Source: Deefgea piscis
Lineage (GTDB): Bacteria; Pseudomonadota; Gammaproteobacteria; Burkholderiales; Chitinibacteraceae
Reading direction: 5' to 3'
DNA: 64,000 nt
NCBI RefSeq assembly: GCF_013284055.1
Contig: NZ_CP054143.1
Span: forward strand, 2,108,001-2,172,000
A program made the translations under genes and the position numbers. Shown here piece after piece: positions 6,121 through 14,930 of the stretch. The notes below the pieces were generated by a model. It searched no databases, was not told the DNA's origin, and saw nothing but the letters and a program-made list of their open reading frames with translations. Numbering within the stretch: the first letter of the stretch is position 1; the number at the start of each line of letters is the position of its first letter.

Positions 6121-8811
6121 ATGAAACCCCACTATCTTGCCCCTTTGTTTGATCCCAGCTCAATTGCGGTGGTGGGCGCATCGGATACGGTTGGCTCAGT
6201 TGGGTATTCGGTGACGAAAAACATTCTGGATGGTGGTTATGCTGGTGCGCTGTATGCGGTGAATCTAAAGCATAAAACGGTGCAGGGTTTACCAGCGGTG
6301 AAGACGCTCAGTAAGATCACCAATCCGGTCGATTTAGCCATTCTCACGACGCCCAGTCGTACACTACTGAAGTTAATCGAAGCCTGTGCTCAACAAAATA
6401 TTCGCCACGTCATGATTATGTCGTGCGATTTTGTTGGCCAAGATAAAGCCAGCCAAAAACTGCTGAATAAAATTTTACAGCTGGCCAAGTCGCTCAATAT
6501 TCGTATTTTAGGGCCTTCGGTATTTGGTTATTGCCGCGTCTCGAGTAAATTATTGGCGGCCAATTTTAGCGGCAAAATTAAAAGTGGCAGCTTGGCGGTG
6601 GTCTCGCAATCGTCTTCAGTCACTACGGCGATTTTAGACTGGGCAGAGTTACACGACGTTGGCTTTTCCTCGGTGGTTTCTTTAGGTACCGCATCCGATA
6701 TCGACGTGGGCGATGTGCTCGACTATTTGGTTGCTGACCCAAAAACCAAATCTATTTTGCTGTATATCGAAGAATTAAAAGACGCACGCTTATTTATGTC
6801 GGCGCTACGCGCTGCGTCACGCTCTAAAGCGGTTTTGGCGTTAAAAGTCGGGCGTTATGAGCAAGAAATTAAAGTTGGACGCACACATTCCGAACGCTTA
6901 ATTAATCACAATGATGTGTTTGATGTGGCGCTGAAACGAGCTGGGGTATTGCGTTTACGCTCGATCAATCAATTGTTCACCGCAATTCGAGTGATGGACG
7001 GTTCTTACCGTACCAAAGGTCGCCGTCTGGCGATTATTACCAACGGTATTGGTGCAGGGTTGATGGCGGTCGATCGCGCCAACGATTTACATATTGAATT
7101 GCCACAATTGGCCGACGCCACTATTGCCCAGTTGCGCGGGTTATTGCCGCTACAAAGCAGCGTTCACAATCCGGTGGATGTGTTGGGTGACGCCAATGCC
7201 GAACGCTTTAAACTTGCTACTGAGTTGGTGATTAAAGATCCAAATGTCGATGGCGTGTTGGTGGTGTTTACCCCGCAAGTTGGCACTGACGATATGGCGA
7301 CGGCCGAGGCGATGATTGCGCTGAAAAAGACCACCGATAAGCCTTTGCTATTGGCGTGGGTGGGCGGCAAGAAAATCGATGCTAGCCGAAAACTACTCGG
7401 CAAATCGCAAATGGCGTTTTTTAATGCGCCAGAAAGCGCGGTTGAAGTGTTTTATTCGCTAGCTGCATGGCAATACAATCAGCAATTGTTGCTACAAACG
7501 CCAAGTCCATTGGGCGAAATGGAGGCGCCAGATCTAGAAACTGCGCAAATGATTATTAGCACGGTATTGGCCAGTGGCCGTGAAGTGCTCGATGAAGTGG
7601 AATCAAAAGCGATTTTACGCGCGTTTCATATCCCCGTTACGCTGACCATTCGGGCGCAATCGGTTGACGAAGCTGTCTCGGCGGCAATGGGTTTGGGGTT
7701 GCCCGTGGCGATGAAAATCGACGCCAAAGGCATATTGCATAAAACCGATATTGATGGCGTTGTGCTTAACCTCAATAGCTTGGTTCAGGTGGCCACTGAG
7801 GCCAGTAAAATGCTGTCGCGCGCGCATGAACGACTCGGTGCCGAGAATGTGCGTGGCTTGGTGATTCAACCGATGCATGGCAAAAAATCCGGTCGCGAGT
7901 TAATGGTTGGCGTTGGACGTGATCGTGCGTTTGGCCCGGTGATTACCTTTGGTTATGGTGGGGTTACTGTTGAGGTATTTAATGACATCGCAGTGTCTTT
8001 GCCGCCGCTCAATGAATACCTCGCTGAAAATCTAATTAGTCGCACGCGAGTCAAAAAAATGCTCGCACCATTTCGCAATTTACCCGGCGTGGATATGGCG
8101 GCGGTTAAGGCTGTGTTGATGCGGGTTTCTGAGATGGTGTGTGAGTTTCCACAAATTCAGCAGTTGGACATTAATCCGCTGATTGCCGATGAAAATGGTG
8201 TCATTGCCGTGGATGCGCGGATTGTTTTGGCGCCATTGGCCGAGCATGCGCGTCGCTATAGCCATATGGCGATTCACCCTTATCCGGCGCATTTAGCGCA
8301 AGTGACCCAATTGAAAAATGGCCTGCCGCTAGTATTGCGCCCGATTCGTCCTGAAGATGCCGATTTGATTGCGTTGTTTGTGAGTAAGTTGTCGGATGAA
8401 AGTCGCTACAACCGCTTTATGAGCACTTTAAAATCATTACCTCAAGCGATGCTCGCGCGTTTTACTCAGCTCGATTACACCCGAGAAATGGCGATTGTGG
8501 CGACGGTTGAAACCGCGATCGGCACTGAGATCATTGGCGTCGCTCGTTTTAATGCCAATCCTGATCGAGATAGTTGCGAGTTTGCGGTGGTGATTAGTGA
8601 TCAGTGGCAAGGGATGGGCTTGGGTGGGCGCTTGATGAATGCCTTGTTTATCGCTGCGCGTGATATGGGCTTGTCGGTGATTGAAGGGGAGGTGTTAAGT
8701 AGTAATAAAACGATGCTCACCTTTATGAAACACATGGGTTTTAGTATTACGCGCCATGCTGAGGATGATAGCTTGAAGTGGGTGGTGAAGCGCTTACAAG
8801 ACCCAATTTAA
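6121..8811 (+). CDS. Pat-type protein lysine acetyltransferase (acyl-CoA synthetase-like plus GNAT)
   Basis: This product of about 896 residues has the PatZ/YfiQ layout: an N-terminal CoA-binding Rossmann domain (LFDPSSIAVVGASDTVGSVG), a succinyl-CoA-ligase-like core (VVSQSSSVTTAILDWA, RLAIITNGIGAGLMAVD), an ATP-grasp domain (LPVAMKIDAKGILHKTDIDGVVLN, GVGRDRAFGPVITFGYGG, QQLDINPLIA), and a C-terminal GNAT domain from about residue 730 (LRPIRPEDADLIALF, QGMGLGGRLMNAL). Such enzymes acetylate lysines of metabolic enzymes such as acetyl-CoA synthetase. An upstream TTG at 6106 is possible, but the GAGG at 6108-6111 is well placed only for the ATG at 6121. It is a single gene divergent from ppa. 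Confidence 0.88.
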   Translation: MKPHYLAPLFDPSSIAVVGASDTVGSVGYSVTKNILDGGYAGALYAVNLKHKTVQGLPAVKTLSKITNPVDLAILTTPSRTLLKLIEACAQQNIRHVMIMSCDFVGQDKASQKLLNKILQLAKSLNIRILGPSVFGYCRVSSKLLAANFSGKIKSGSLAVVSQSSSVTTAILDWAELHDVGFSSVVSLGTASDIDVGDVLDYLVADPKTKSILLYIEELKDARLFMSALRAASRSKAVLALKVGRYEQEIKVGRTHSERLINHNDVFDVALKRAGVLRLRSINQLFTAIRVMDGSYRTKGRRLAIITNGIGAGLMAVDRANDLHIELPQLADATIAQLRGLLPLQSSVHNPVDVLGDANAERFKLATELVIKDPNVDGVLVVFTPQVGTDDMATAEAMIALKKTTDKPLLLAWVGGKKIDASRKLLGKSQMAFFNAPESAVEVFYSLAAWQYNQQLLLQTPSPLGEMEAPDLETAQMIISTVLASGREVLDEVESKAILRAFHIPVTLTIRAQSVDEAVSAAMGLGLPVAMKIDAKGILHKTDIDGVVLNLNSLVQVATEASKMLSRAHERLGAENVRGLVIQPMHGKKSGRELMVGVGRDRAFGPVITFGYGGVTVEVFNDIAVSLPPLNEYLAENLISRTRVKKMLAPFRNLPGVDMAAVKAVLMRVSEMVCEFPQIQQLDINPLIADENGVIAVDARIVLAPLAEHARRYSHMAIHPYPAHLAQVTQLKNGLPLVLRPIRPEDADLIALFVSKLSDESRYNRFMSTLKSLPQAMLARFTQLDYTREMAIVATVETAIGTEIIGVARFNANPDRDSCEFAVVISDQWQGMGLGGRLMNALFIAARDMGLSVIEGEVLSSNKTMLTFMKHMGFSITRHAEDDSLKWVVKRLQDPI

Positions 8812-8854
8812 GTGCCTTTGGGCGGGATTTTTGGCTGAAAAAACTTGCAAATTC

Positions 8855-8875
8855 AAAAGCTTGTTGCTTTTTTTA
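8855..8875 (+). terminator. Weak terminator after the Pat gene
   Basis: A short AAAAGC/GCTTTT stem with a TTGTT loop is followed by a T-run. The stem is only 6 bp, so confidence is moderate. Confidence 0.4.
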
Positions 8876-8896
8876 GTCATTTTCTTGACATTTGCT

Positions 8897-8925
8897 TTGA
8901 CTTTTGATTTTAGGTGCCGTATATT
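8897..8925 (+). promoter_or_regulatory. Predicted sigma-70 promoter with a long leader
   Basis: TTGACT (8897-8902) and TATATT (8920-8925) are separated by exactly 17 bp. Transcription would start near 8932, leaving about 217 nt before the small gene at 9149. Confidence 0.65.
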
Positions 8926-8954
8926 TGCGGCACTAATTTGATTGAGCACATTGA

Positions 8955-9134
8955 ATGCGACTTCACCTCGACGTGATGATCGCCAAGTGTTTAGTAGTTC
9001 CTCCCCAGCAAGCCTCCTCAGCTTATCTGCAAAGTTTCCTCGAAACGTGGTGCTCTTCTATTGGTGCTTTACCGTCCGGCTTTTGGGCGGAAATTGGCTT
9101 AGCAACCGTCAACAAGGTTAGCCGAGCCCCATAG
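8955..9134 (+). CDS. Candidate small ORF (59 codons), unsupported function
   Basis: An open frame begins MRLHLDVMIAKCLVVPPQQ and ends at TAG 9132-9134. It lies wholly inside the predicted long leader, 14 bp before the next small gene. There is no clear ribosome binding site and no family I recognise. It could be a leader peptide, a real small protein or chance; an open run of this length is not rare by chance. Confidence 0.22.
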   Translation: MRLHLDVMIAKCLVVPPQQASSAYLQSFLETWCSSIGALPSGFWAEIGLATVNKVSRAP

Positions 9135-9148
9135 TTTGGATTCCATAA

Positions 9149-9367
9149 ATGACTAATCGTATGTTTGATTTTGATGTAGAAGCTCGTCCGTCCACTCGTT
9201 CTGCCGAGATGGAAGGTTGGTTTCAAATTGTAATTTGCCATGGCAATGCGCGTAAACCCGTTACCGATTGGCAGCCTGCGCCGTTAGCACAACGTGCTAC
9301 CGTGCATTCTGTTTTACAAGGTGCCGCAGCGGTTGCACGTCAGCAAATTCAATCTCAGTTTCATTAA
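9149..9367 (+). CDS. Small hypothetical protein
   Basis: This 72-residue soluble protein begins MTNRMFDFDVEARPSTRSAE and contains EGWFQIVICHGNARKPVTDW and a C-terminal alanine/glutamine-rich helix. The composition is that of a genuine folded protein, but I do not recognise the family. It lies downstream of a near-consensus sigma-70 promoter with a long leader and just upstream of the flg operon. No clear Shine-Dalgarno sequence precedes the ATG. The track has only one other, weaker small ORF next to it. Confidence 0.55.
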   Translation: MTNRMFDFDVEARPSTRSAEMEGWFQIVICHGNARKPVTDWQPAPLAQRATVHSVLQGAAAVARQQIQSQFH

Positions 9368-9505
9368 TTTGCCTTCGGCAACACTTGCCGATGCCGCTTA
9401 CATTTTTTGCCGTGCCCATTGATACATTGCCTATGTTTGGGCGCTCGGCGAGCATTATCGCGGATGAGGGTGATTTTTAATTCAATCCGCAGCCTATTTT
9501 TAATT

Positions 9506-9532
9506 AAGCCAAGCTTTTGCTTGGCTTTTTTT
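9506..9532 (+). terminator. Terminator just upstream of the flg operon
   Basis: The 9-bp stem AAGCCAAGC/GCTTGGCTT has a TTTT loop and a T-run to 9532. It separates the small orphan gene from the flagellar operon, whose sigma-54 promoter begins three bases later. Confidence 0.85.
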
Positions 9533-9534
9533 AT

Positions 9535-9550
9535 TGGCACGCTTCCTGCT
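9535..9550 (+). promoter_or_regulatory. Sigma-54 (RpoN) promoter of flgB operon
   Basis: TGGCACG-CTTC-CTGCT matches the -24/-12 consensus TGGCACG-N4-TTGCW at all positions but one. The invariant GG and GC dinucleotides are correctly spaced. The predicted start of transcription is near 9561, about 20 bp before flgB. Confidence 0.85.
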
Positions 9551-9581
9551 TGTGCTTATTCCATCTTCATGGAGTTTGAAT

Positions 9582-9995
9582 ATGCTAGGCCGTCTCGACG
9601 ATTATTTTCGCAATCAAGAAGCCGCACTGAAATTACGCAGTTACCGCCAAGAAATTTTGGGTTCAAATATCGCCAATGCCGATACGCCCAATTACAAAGC
9701 GCGGGATATTAACTTTAAAGCGGCTTTTGAGGCGGCTCGAACCTCGTCAAATACGAATACTGCGCCCTTGAAAACCAGCGATAGTCGTCATTTGCAACCG
9801 AGCAAAACAGTCGATTTATTTGCCCCAGAGCGGCTGTATCGCAATGAGCAGCAGCCGTCGATTGATGGCAATACCGTTGATATGAATACCGAAATGAAAG
9901 AATTTACCGATAACGCGATTCGCTATCAGGCAGCGGTGACGTTTCTGACGCGCCGGATTGAGTCGATGAAAACCGCGTTAACTGGTGGCCAATAA
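9582..9995 (+). CDS. flgB: Flagellar basal-body rod protein FlgB
   Basis: This 137-residue proximal rod subunit begins MLGRLDDYFRNQEAALKLRS and has the rod signature GSNIANADTPNYKARDINF (about residues 25-45). The C-terminal helix includes MNTEMKEFTDNAIRYQAAV. A GGAG 7 bases upstream fixes the ATG at 9582; the open frame itself extends further upstream. It is the first gene of flgBCDEFGHI and follows directly on the sigma-54 promoter. Confidence 0.95.
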   Translation: MLGRLDDYFRNQEAALKLRSYRQEILGSNIANADTPNYKARDINFKAAFEAARTSSNTNTAPLKTSDSRHLQPSKTVDLFAPERLYRNEQQPSIDGNTVDMNTEMKEFTDNAIRYQAAVTFLTRRIESMKTALTGGQ

Positions 9996-10006
9996 GGAAT
10001 ACATAA

Positions 10007-10420
10007 ATGTCTCTGTTTCGTGTTTTTGATGTTGCTTCATCGGCAATGAATGCGCAGTCGGCGCGCTTGAATGTGGTGGCGAGTAATTTAGCCAATGTGA
10101 ATTCTGCGACGAGCTCTGATGGGCAGCCGTATCGAGCTAAACAGGTTGTATTTCAAGCTGTACAGGGCAATACCCATAATGCTGCTTCGGTAGGGGTGAA
10201 GGTTGCTGGGGTGATCGAAGACCAATCACCGCCGCGTTTGGTTTACGATCCAAAGAGCCCTTTTGCCGATGCCAACGGTTATATCGCGATGCCTAATGTC
10301 AGTGTGATCGAAGAAATGACCAATATGATTTCAGCGTCACGCTCGTATCAAACCAATGTCGATGTAATGAATACGGCAAAAACCTTGCTGATGCGCACCT
10401 TGTCGATCGGTCAAGCTTAA
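10007..10420 (+). CDS. flgC: Flagellar basal-body rod protein FlgC
   Basis: The 137-residue proximal rod protein starts [20 protein letters not shown], followed by the rod motif [20 protein letters not shown]. The C-terminus has the conserved [20 protein letters not shown] helix. It is the normal length for FlgC. It lies 11 bp after flgB, with an AAGGA ribosome binding site between them, and is co-transcribed with the other rod and hook genes. Confidence 0.96.
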   Translation: MSLFRVFDVASSAMNAQSARLNVVASNLANVNSATSSDGQPYRAKQVVFQAVQGNTHNAASVGVKVAGVIEDQSPPRLVYDPKSPFADANGYIAMPNVSVIEEMTNMISASRSYQTNVDVMNTAKTLLMRTLSIGQA

Positions 10421-10428
10421 GGAGAATC

Positions 10429-11124
10429 ATGATGGCTACGGCACCCGTAAATAATAATTTTGATTACACATCTTTAAATACCAAAAACAATAAAGTCAAA
10501 ACCGCGGCGGAACAGCAGCAAGACAGTTTTATGAAGTTGCTGGTCAAGCAGCTGCAAACGCAAGACCCGATGAATCCAATGGATAACGCGCAAACCACCA
10601 GTCAAATGGCGCAGATTAATACGGTGACTGGGATTGGCAAGCTCAATGAAACAATGATGCAGATGCAATCGCTGTATGCCGGAACGCAAGTGATGCAAGC
10701 GGCAAATTTAATCGGCAAAGAAGTCCTTAGCCCCGGCAAAGGCTTCCATTTTGACGGTACCAACAAGGCCGATTTGCGAATGAATATTCCAGAAGGCACC
10801 ACGGGCGCTGTGCTCAGTGTATTTAATAAAGATGGGGTTGAGGTCGCCAAGATTCCTTCCAGCACTACCACGCCAGGCTTGGCGAAGGTGGAGTGGGATG
10901 GCAAAAAAGCCGATGGTACGCTATTGCCAGCAGGTGAATATACCGTTGCCGCCAAAGGGCAAAGAGATGGCAAGGAAATTGCTTTAGACACGGTAACTTG
11001 GCAAGTCGCTAAATCAGTTGAATTCGGTAGTGCTGGCGTTGGCGTGTATTTGGCCAACGGCAATAAAACGGGTTTTGGTGATGTGATTCAAATTCGCGCC
11101 GCTGGCAGCAGCACTAACGCATAA
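10429..11124 (+). CDS. flgD: Flagellar hook assembly scaffold FlgD
   Basis: FlgD caps the growing hook and is removed before the filament forms. The 231-residue protein has the N-terminal motif QDSFMKLLVKQLQTQDPMNP (about 30-50) and NAQTTSQMAQINTVTGI, then a tudor-like and FnIII-like C-terminal half with VEWDGKKADGTLLPAGEYTV. AAGGAG lies 5 bases before the first ATG; a second ATG three bases on is equally possible. Confidence 0.95.
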   Translation: MMATAPVNNNFDYTSLNTKNNKVKTAAEQQQDSFMKLLVKQLQTQDPMNPMDNAQTTSQMAQINTVTGIGKLNETMMQMQSLYAGTQVMQAANLIGKEVLSPGKGFHFDGTNKADLRMNIPEGTTGAVLSVFNKDGVEVAKIPSSTTTPGLAKVEWDGKKADGTLLPAGEYTVAAKGQRDGKEIALDTVTWQVAKSVEFGSAGVGVYLANGNKTGFGDVIQIRAAGSSTNA

Positions 11125-11139
11125 AAGTAGGGGAATATC

Positions 11140-12657
11140 ATGGGTTTTCAACAAGGTTTAAGTGGTTTGGGCGCATCGGCAAAAAGCTTGGATGTGATCG
11201 GCAATAACGTGGCCAATGCCAATACCGTTGGTTTTAAAGGTGCACGCGCTGAGTTTTCCGATATTTATGCCAGTACCTTTGGCTCTTCGTCCAATATTGC
11301 CGGTATCGGTGCTAAGAATCAGACCATTGCACAGCAATTTGGCCAAGGCAATACCACCTCGACCAATAACCCTCTGGATATTGCCATTACGGGTAATGGT
11401 TTTTTCCGGATGCAAGATCCAACTGGCACGATTAGCTATGCACGCAATGGCCAGTTCCAGTTGGATAAAAATGGCTTTATCGTCAATAACGCGCAGTTAT
11501 TAACCGGTTGGCCGGTGGATGGCGGAACGGGTCAAGTTTTGGCAGGCTCAACCCCTCGACCAATTCAGTTGCAGTTTTCTAATATCGGTGCGCGCCAAAC
11601 CGGCGGCTCTGGTGTGACCGGTGCCGGCTTGAACTTGGGTTTAAACCTGAACGCCAACGATAAAGTGATACCCGCAACCACCGCTTTTTCATCGACTGAT
11701 CCCACTACCTACAATTACTCAACGTCAGCCACGGTGTACGATTCTTTAGGCGGCACCCATACGCAAACGTTTTACTTCCGTAAAAATGTACCGCCAGCTA
11801 CGCCGACTACGCCACCAACGAGCACTTGGCAAGTGCATTACGCATTAGATGGGAAAGACGTCAATGTGGATGGTACTTTAGGTGCGCAAGCGGCAGCAAC
11901 AATGAAAGCTGGCACTACGGCGGCTGCGGTGACTGTACCACCAGCCACGGCTGCGTCGGTGAATGCTGCCATTCAAGCGGCTGTGGCGACTGACAATACC
12001 GCCGGTGCGACCGCCGTGGCGACCGCCGCTGCAACGGCAGCAGCTGCGGCAGGGGCAACGCCCGCTTCGGTCTTAGCTGCGGCACAAGCTGCGAATTCTG
12101 CGCTGTATTCATCAAGTTCAATTACCTTTGATGCCAATGGCCGCCCTGTGGGTATGCCGGTTGGTGGTACGAATTTTAATGTGACCGCTGCGGGGCTCAA
12201 TAACGGATCAAACGGTTTGAATTTTCAAATGTATTTTGATAAATCAACGCAGTTTGGTAGCCCGTATTCGGTGAGTACGCTGACGCAAGACGGTTATACC
12301 GATGGGATTTTGACTGGTATTTCAGTGAATAAAGACGGGATGGTGCAAGGTCGTTATTCCAATGGCCAAACGCGGAATGTGGCGCAGATTGTGTTGTCTT
12401 CGTTTACCAATGTGCAAGGGATGCAGCCCTTGGGGGATAATCGCTGGGCAGAGTCGTCGGCGTCAGGTCAGCCGCTCACCAATGCGCCAGGCTCAGGCAG
12501 TACTGGATTGCTGCAGTCTGCATCCGTTGAGGATTCGAATGTGGATTTAACCAGTGAATTGGTTAATTTAATTACTGCGCAGCGCAATTATCAGGCCAAC
12601 TCACAAACGATTAAAGCGCAAGATACCATTTTGCAAACCATCGTTAACTTGCGTTAA
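11140..12657 (+). CDS. flgE: Flagellar hook protein FlgE with an alanine-rich insertion
   Basis: The 505-residue hook subunit has the N-terminal D0 signature GFQQGLSGLGASAKSLDVIG and NNVANANTVGFKGARAEF. Hook domains follow, and it ends with the conserved C-terminal helix DLTSELVNLITAQRNYQANS. It is about 100 residues longer than the enterobacterial protein. Much of the excess is a low-complexity run of Ala, Thr and Val (roughly residues 248-322, bases 11881-12106) placed between HYALDGKDVNVDGTLG and ITFDANGRPVG. The insertion probably sits on the outer hook surface. Confidence 0.95.
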   Translation: MGFQQGLSGLGASAKSLDVIGNNVANANTVGFKGARAEFSDIYASTFGSSSNIAGIGAKNQTIAQQFGQGNTTSTNNPLDIAITGNGFFRMQDPTGTISYARNGQFQLDKNGFIVNNAQLLTGWPVDGGTGQVLAGSTPRPIQLQFSNIGARQTGGSGVTGAGLNLGLNLNANDKVIPATTAFSSTDPTTYNYSTSATVYDSLGGTHTQTFYFRKNVPPATPTTPPTSTWQVHYALDGKDVNVDGTLGAQAAATMKAGTTAAAVTVPPATAASVNAAIQAAVATDNTAGATAVATAAATAAAAAGATPASVLAAAQAANSALYSSSSITFDANGRPVGMPVGGTNFNVTAAGLNNGSNGLNFQMYFDKSTQFGSPYSVSTLTQDGYTDGILTGISVNKDGMVQGRYSNGQTRNVAQIVLSSFTNVQGMQPLGDNRWAESSASGQPLTNAPGSGSTGLLQSASVEDSNVDLTSELVNLITAQRNYQANSQTIKAQDTILQTIVNLR

Positions 12658-12666
12658 TAGAGAGAT

Positions 12667-13407
12667 ATGGATCGTTTAATTTACGTGGCAATGACGGGCG
12701 CTAAGCAGACTGAATATCGCCAATCGACCGTTGCGAATAATTTGGCCAATGCCAATACCACTGGTTTTCGTGCGGATTTGGCGGCATTTCGTGCGGTTCC
12801 GGTGCTTGGTGGCCCCGGTTTGGCCACGCGTGCCTTTGCGGTTGAGCAAGGTGCAGGCTCTGATTTAAGTCAGGGGTCTTTTCAGCAAACCGGTCGTGAA
12901 CTGGATGCGGCCATTAGTGGTGACGGTTGGTTTGCAGTGCAGAGTGCCTCGGGTGAGGCGTATACCCGCAATGGTAACTTTGTGGTTGATGCCAGCGGGA
13001 TGCTAAAAACCTACACCGGTTTGATTGTTGAAGGTGATAGTGGCCCGCTGACGATTCCAGAAAACACGCAAGCATCGATTGCTGCAGATGGTACGGTGTC
13101 GGCCATTGACTTGGCCAATCCTGCGCAAGCGGTGGAAGTTGGGCGTTTGAAGTTGGTGAATCCCGCTGCGGCAGAAATGGAAAAAGGCCTGGATGGTTTA
13201 TTTCGCCGCCGTAATGGTGAAGCCGGGCAGCCCGATCCAAATGTGCGCTTGTCCGTAGGCGGGATCGAGGGGAGCAATGTCAATGCGGTGGATCAGTTGG
13301 TGACCATGATTGCCACTCAGCGTCATTACGATATGCAAATTAAATTATTACAAACCGCCGAGCAGAACTCACGTTCTGCCGCTTCGATTTTATCGTTGAA
13401 CGGTTAA
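12667..13407 (+). CDS. flgF: Flagellar basal-body rod protein FlgF
   Basis: The 246-residue proximal rod protein starts MDRLIYVAMTGAKQTEYRQS, followed by the flg motif NNLANANTTGFRADLAAFRA. The C-terminus has NVNAVDQLVTMIATQRHYDM. The opening MDRLIYVAM distinguishes FlgF from FlgG. It follows flgE by 9 bp and precedes flgG by 24 bp in the same transcription unit. Confidence 0.95.
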   Translation: MDRLIYVAMTGAKQTEYRQSTVANNLANANTTGFRADLAAFRAVPVLGGPGLATRAFAVEQGAGSDLSQGSFQQTGRELDAAISGDGWFAVQSASGEAYTRNGNFVVDASGMLKTYTGLIVEGDSGPLTIPENTQASIAADGTVSAIDLANPAQAVEVGRLKLVNPAAAEMEKGLDGLFRRRNGEAGQPDPNVRLSVGGIEGSNVNAVDQLVTMIATQRHYDMQIKLLQTAEQNSRSAASILSLNG

Positions 13408-13431
13408 GTCTTCGATAAGGAATAAAGCCGA

Positions 13432-14217
13432 ATGTTTCGCTCATTATTGACCGCAAAAACTGGCATGGATGCCATGCAGTTTAATGTGGATGTGATCTCG
13501 AATAACTTAGCCAATGTGAGTACCACGGGCTTTAAGCGAGAGCGTCCCGTTTTTCAAGATTTGCTGTATCAAAACTTGCGTCAACCCGGCTCGGCCACTA
13601 GCCAATCAACTCAATTGCCAACGGGCTTGGATGTGGGAACAGGGGTGAGCCCTGTCGCTACTGCGCGTATTTTTATGCAGGGTAATATGCAGCTGACTGA
13701 TGGTCCGTTGGATATGGCGATTAATGGCGCCGGTTTTTTTCAAATTGCAATGCCAGATGGTAAAACGGCGTATACCCGAGATGGTAGCTTTCAAGTCGAT
13801 AACCAAGGTACGGTAGTGACCTCGAATGGTTATCCATTAGAGCCCGCGCTTCAAGTTCCCTTGGGGACAACCAAGGTGACGATTGCCAAAGATGGTACAG
13901 TGACGGCAATCATTAATAATGATTCTGCCGCGCCGACCCAATTGGGCAATATTCAGCTGGCTACTTTTATTAATCCGCCGGGCTTACAGGCAGTTGGCGG
14001 TAATTTGTATCTGGAAACGGCGGCCAGTGGTGCGCCAACAGTGGGTACGCCCGGTACAAATAGTCTTGGTGCCTTGAATCAAGGTTATGTTGAAGCGTCG
14101 AATGTGAATGTGACCGAAGAATTAATTAATATGATTCAAGCCCAGCGGGCGTATGAAATGAATTCTCGCTCAGTGCGAACGTCGGACGAAATGCTGCAAA
14201 AACTAGGTACTTTATAA
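13432..14217 (+). CDS. flgG: Flagellar distal rod protein FlgG
   Basis: The 261-residue distal rod subunit begins MFRSLLTAKTGMDAMQFNVD and continues with ISNNLANVSTTGFKRERPVF. The C-terminal ASNVNVTEELINMIQAQRAY helix is intact. Its length is the family norm. AAGGAAT precedes the ATG. Only one base separates its stop codon from the flgH start, which suggests coupled translation. Confidence 0.97.
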   Translation: MFRSLLTAKTGMDAMQFNVDVISNNLANVSTTGFKRERPVFQDLLYQNLRQPGSATSQSTQLPTGLDVGTGVSPVATARIFMQGNMQLTDGPLDMAINGAGFFQIAMPDGKTAYTRDGSFQVDNQGTVVTSNGYPLEPALQVPLGTTKVTIAKDGTVTAIINNDSAAPTQLGNIQLATFINPPGLQAVGGNLYLETAASGAPTVGTPGTNSLGALNQGYVEASNVNVTEELINMIQAQRAYEMNSRSVRTSDEMLQKLGTL

Positions 14218-14218
14218 C

Positions 14219-14911
14219 GTGGCAACATTGTTTAAATTGATTCCGCTTCGCAGCATTTTAGCTGGATTGCTGTTGTTGAATTTAGCGGCTTGCGTGGCGC
14301 CGCAATCGATTGTGACGCAACCGATTAGCGCGCGTCCGCAGCAAAATGTACTCACACAAAGCAATAATGGCGCAATTTTTCAAGTGGGAACGGCTAAATT
14401 GCTGTTTGAAGAGCCAGTTGCGCGCCGCATTGGCGATATTTTGATTATTACCATCGAAGAAAATTTATCTGCAGTTAACTCAGCCAATAGTGGCGCGAAT
14501 CGCTCAGGTACTCTGTCATTGGGTGGTTCAACGAGTTTGCCGTATATGCCCGGGGCGATAGAAAAGCTATTGTCGGGTAGCGCAGATATCACCTCTGAAA
14601 ACACCTTTGCTGGCAAAGGTCAAACCAATAGCAGTAATACATTTAAAGGCACAATCGCAGTCACCGTGGTTGATGTATTGGCCAATGGTAATTTAGTCTT
14701 AGGCGGTGAAAAGCAGATTGCCGTGAATGGCCAAACCAGCTTGATTCGTTTTTCAGGTGTGGTTAATCCAAACGATATAAAGGCAGGCAATACGATTTCA
14801 TCGACTCGGGTCGCTGATGCGCGTATTGAGCAAGTTGGGCAGGGTGCGATTGCTGATGCCAACACCATGGGTTGGATGCAGCGTGCTTTTATGTCGATTT
14901 GGCCATTTTAA
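14219..14911 (+). CDS. flgH: Flagellar L-ring protein FlgH (lipoprotein)
   Basis: FlgH forms the outer-membrane bushing around the rod. The 230-residue product starts at a GTG, one base after the flgG stop. It has a signal peptide ending in the lipobox LNLAAC. Family sequence includes LLFEEPVARRIGDILIITIEE, then ENTFAGKGQTNSSNTFKGTI, NGNLVLGGEKQIAVNGQTS and VNPNDIKAGNTISSTRVADA. It is normal length and followed by flgI, its P-ring partner. Confidence 0.96.
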   Translation: MATLFKLIPLRSILAGLLLLNLAACVAPQSIVTQPISARPQQNVLTQSNNGAIFQVGTAKLLFEEPVARRIGDILIITIEENLSAVNSANSGANRSGTLSLGGSTSLPYMPGAIEKLLSGSADITSENTFAGKGQTNSSNTFKGTIAVTVVDVLANGNLVLGGEKQIAVNGQTSLIRFSGVVNPNDIKAGNTISSTRVADARIEQVGQGAIADANTMGWMQRAFMSIWPF

Positions 14912-14930
14912 GTAGGTTTAAAGGAAAGTA

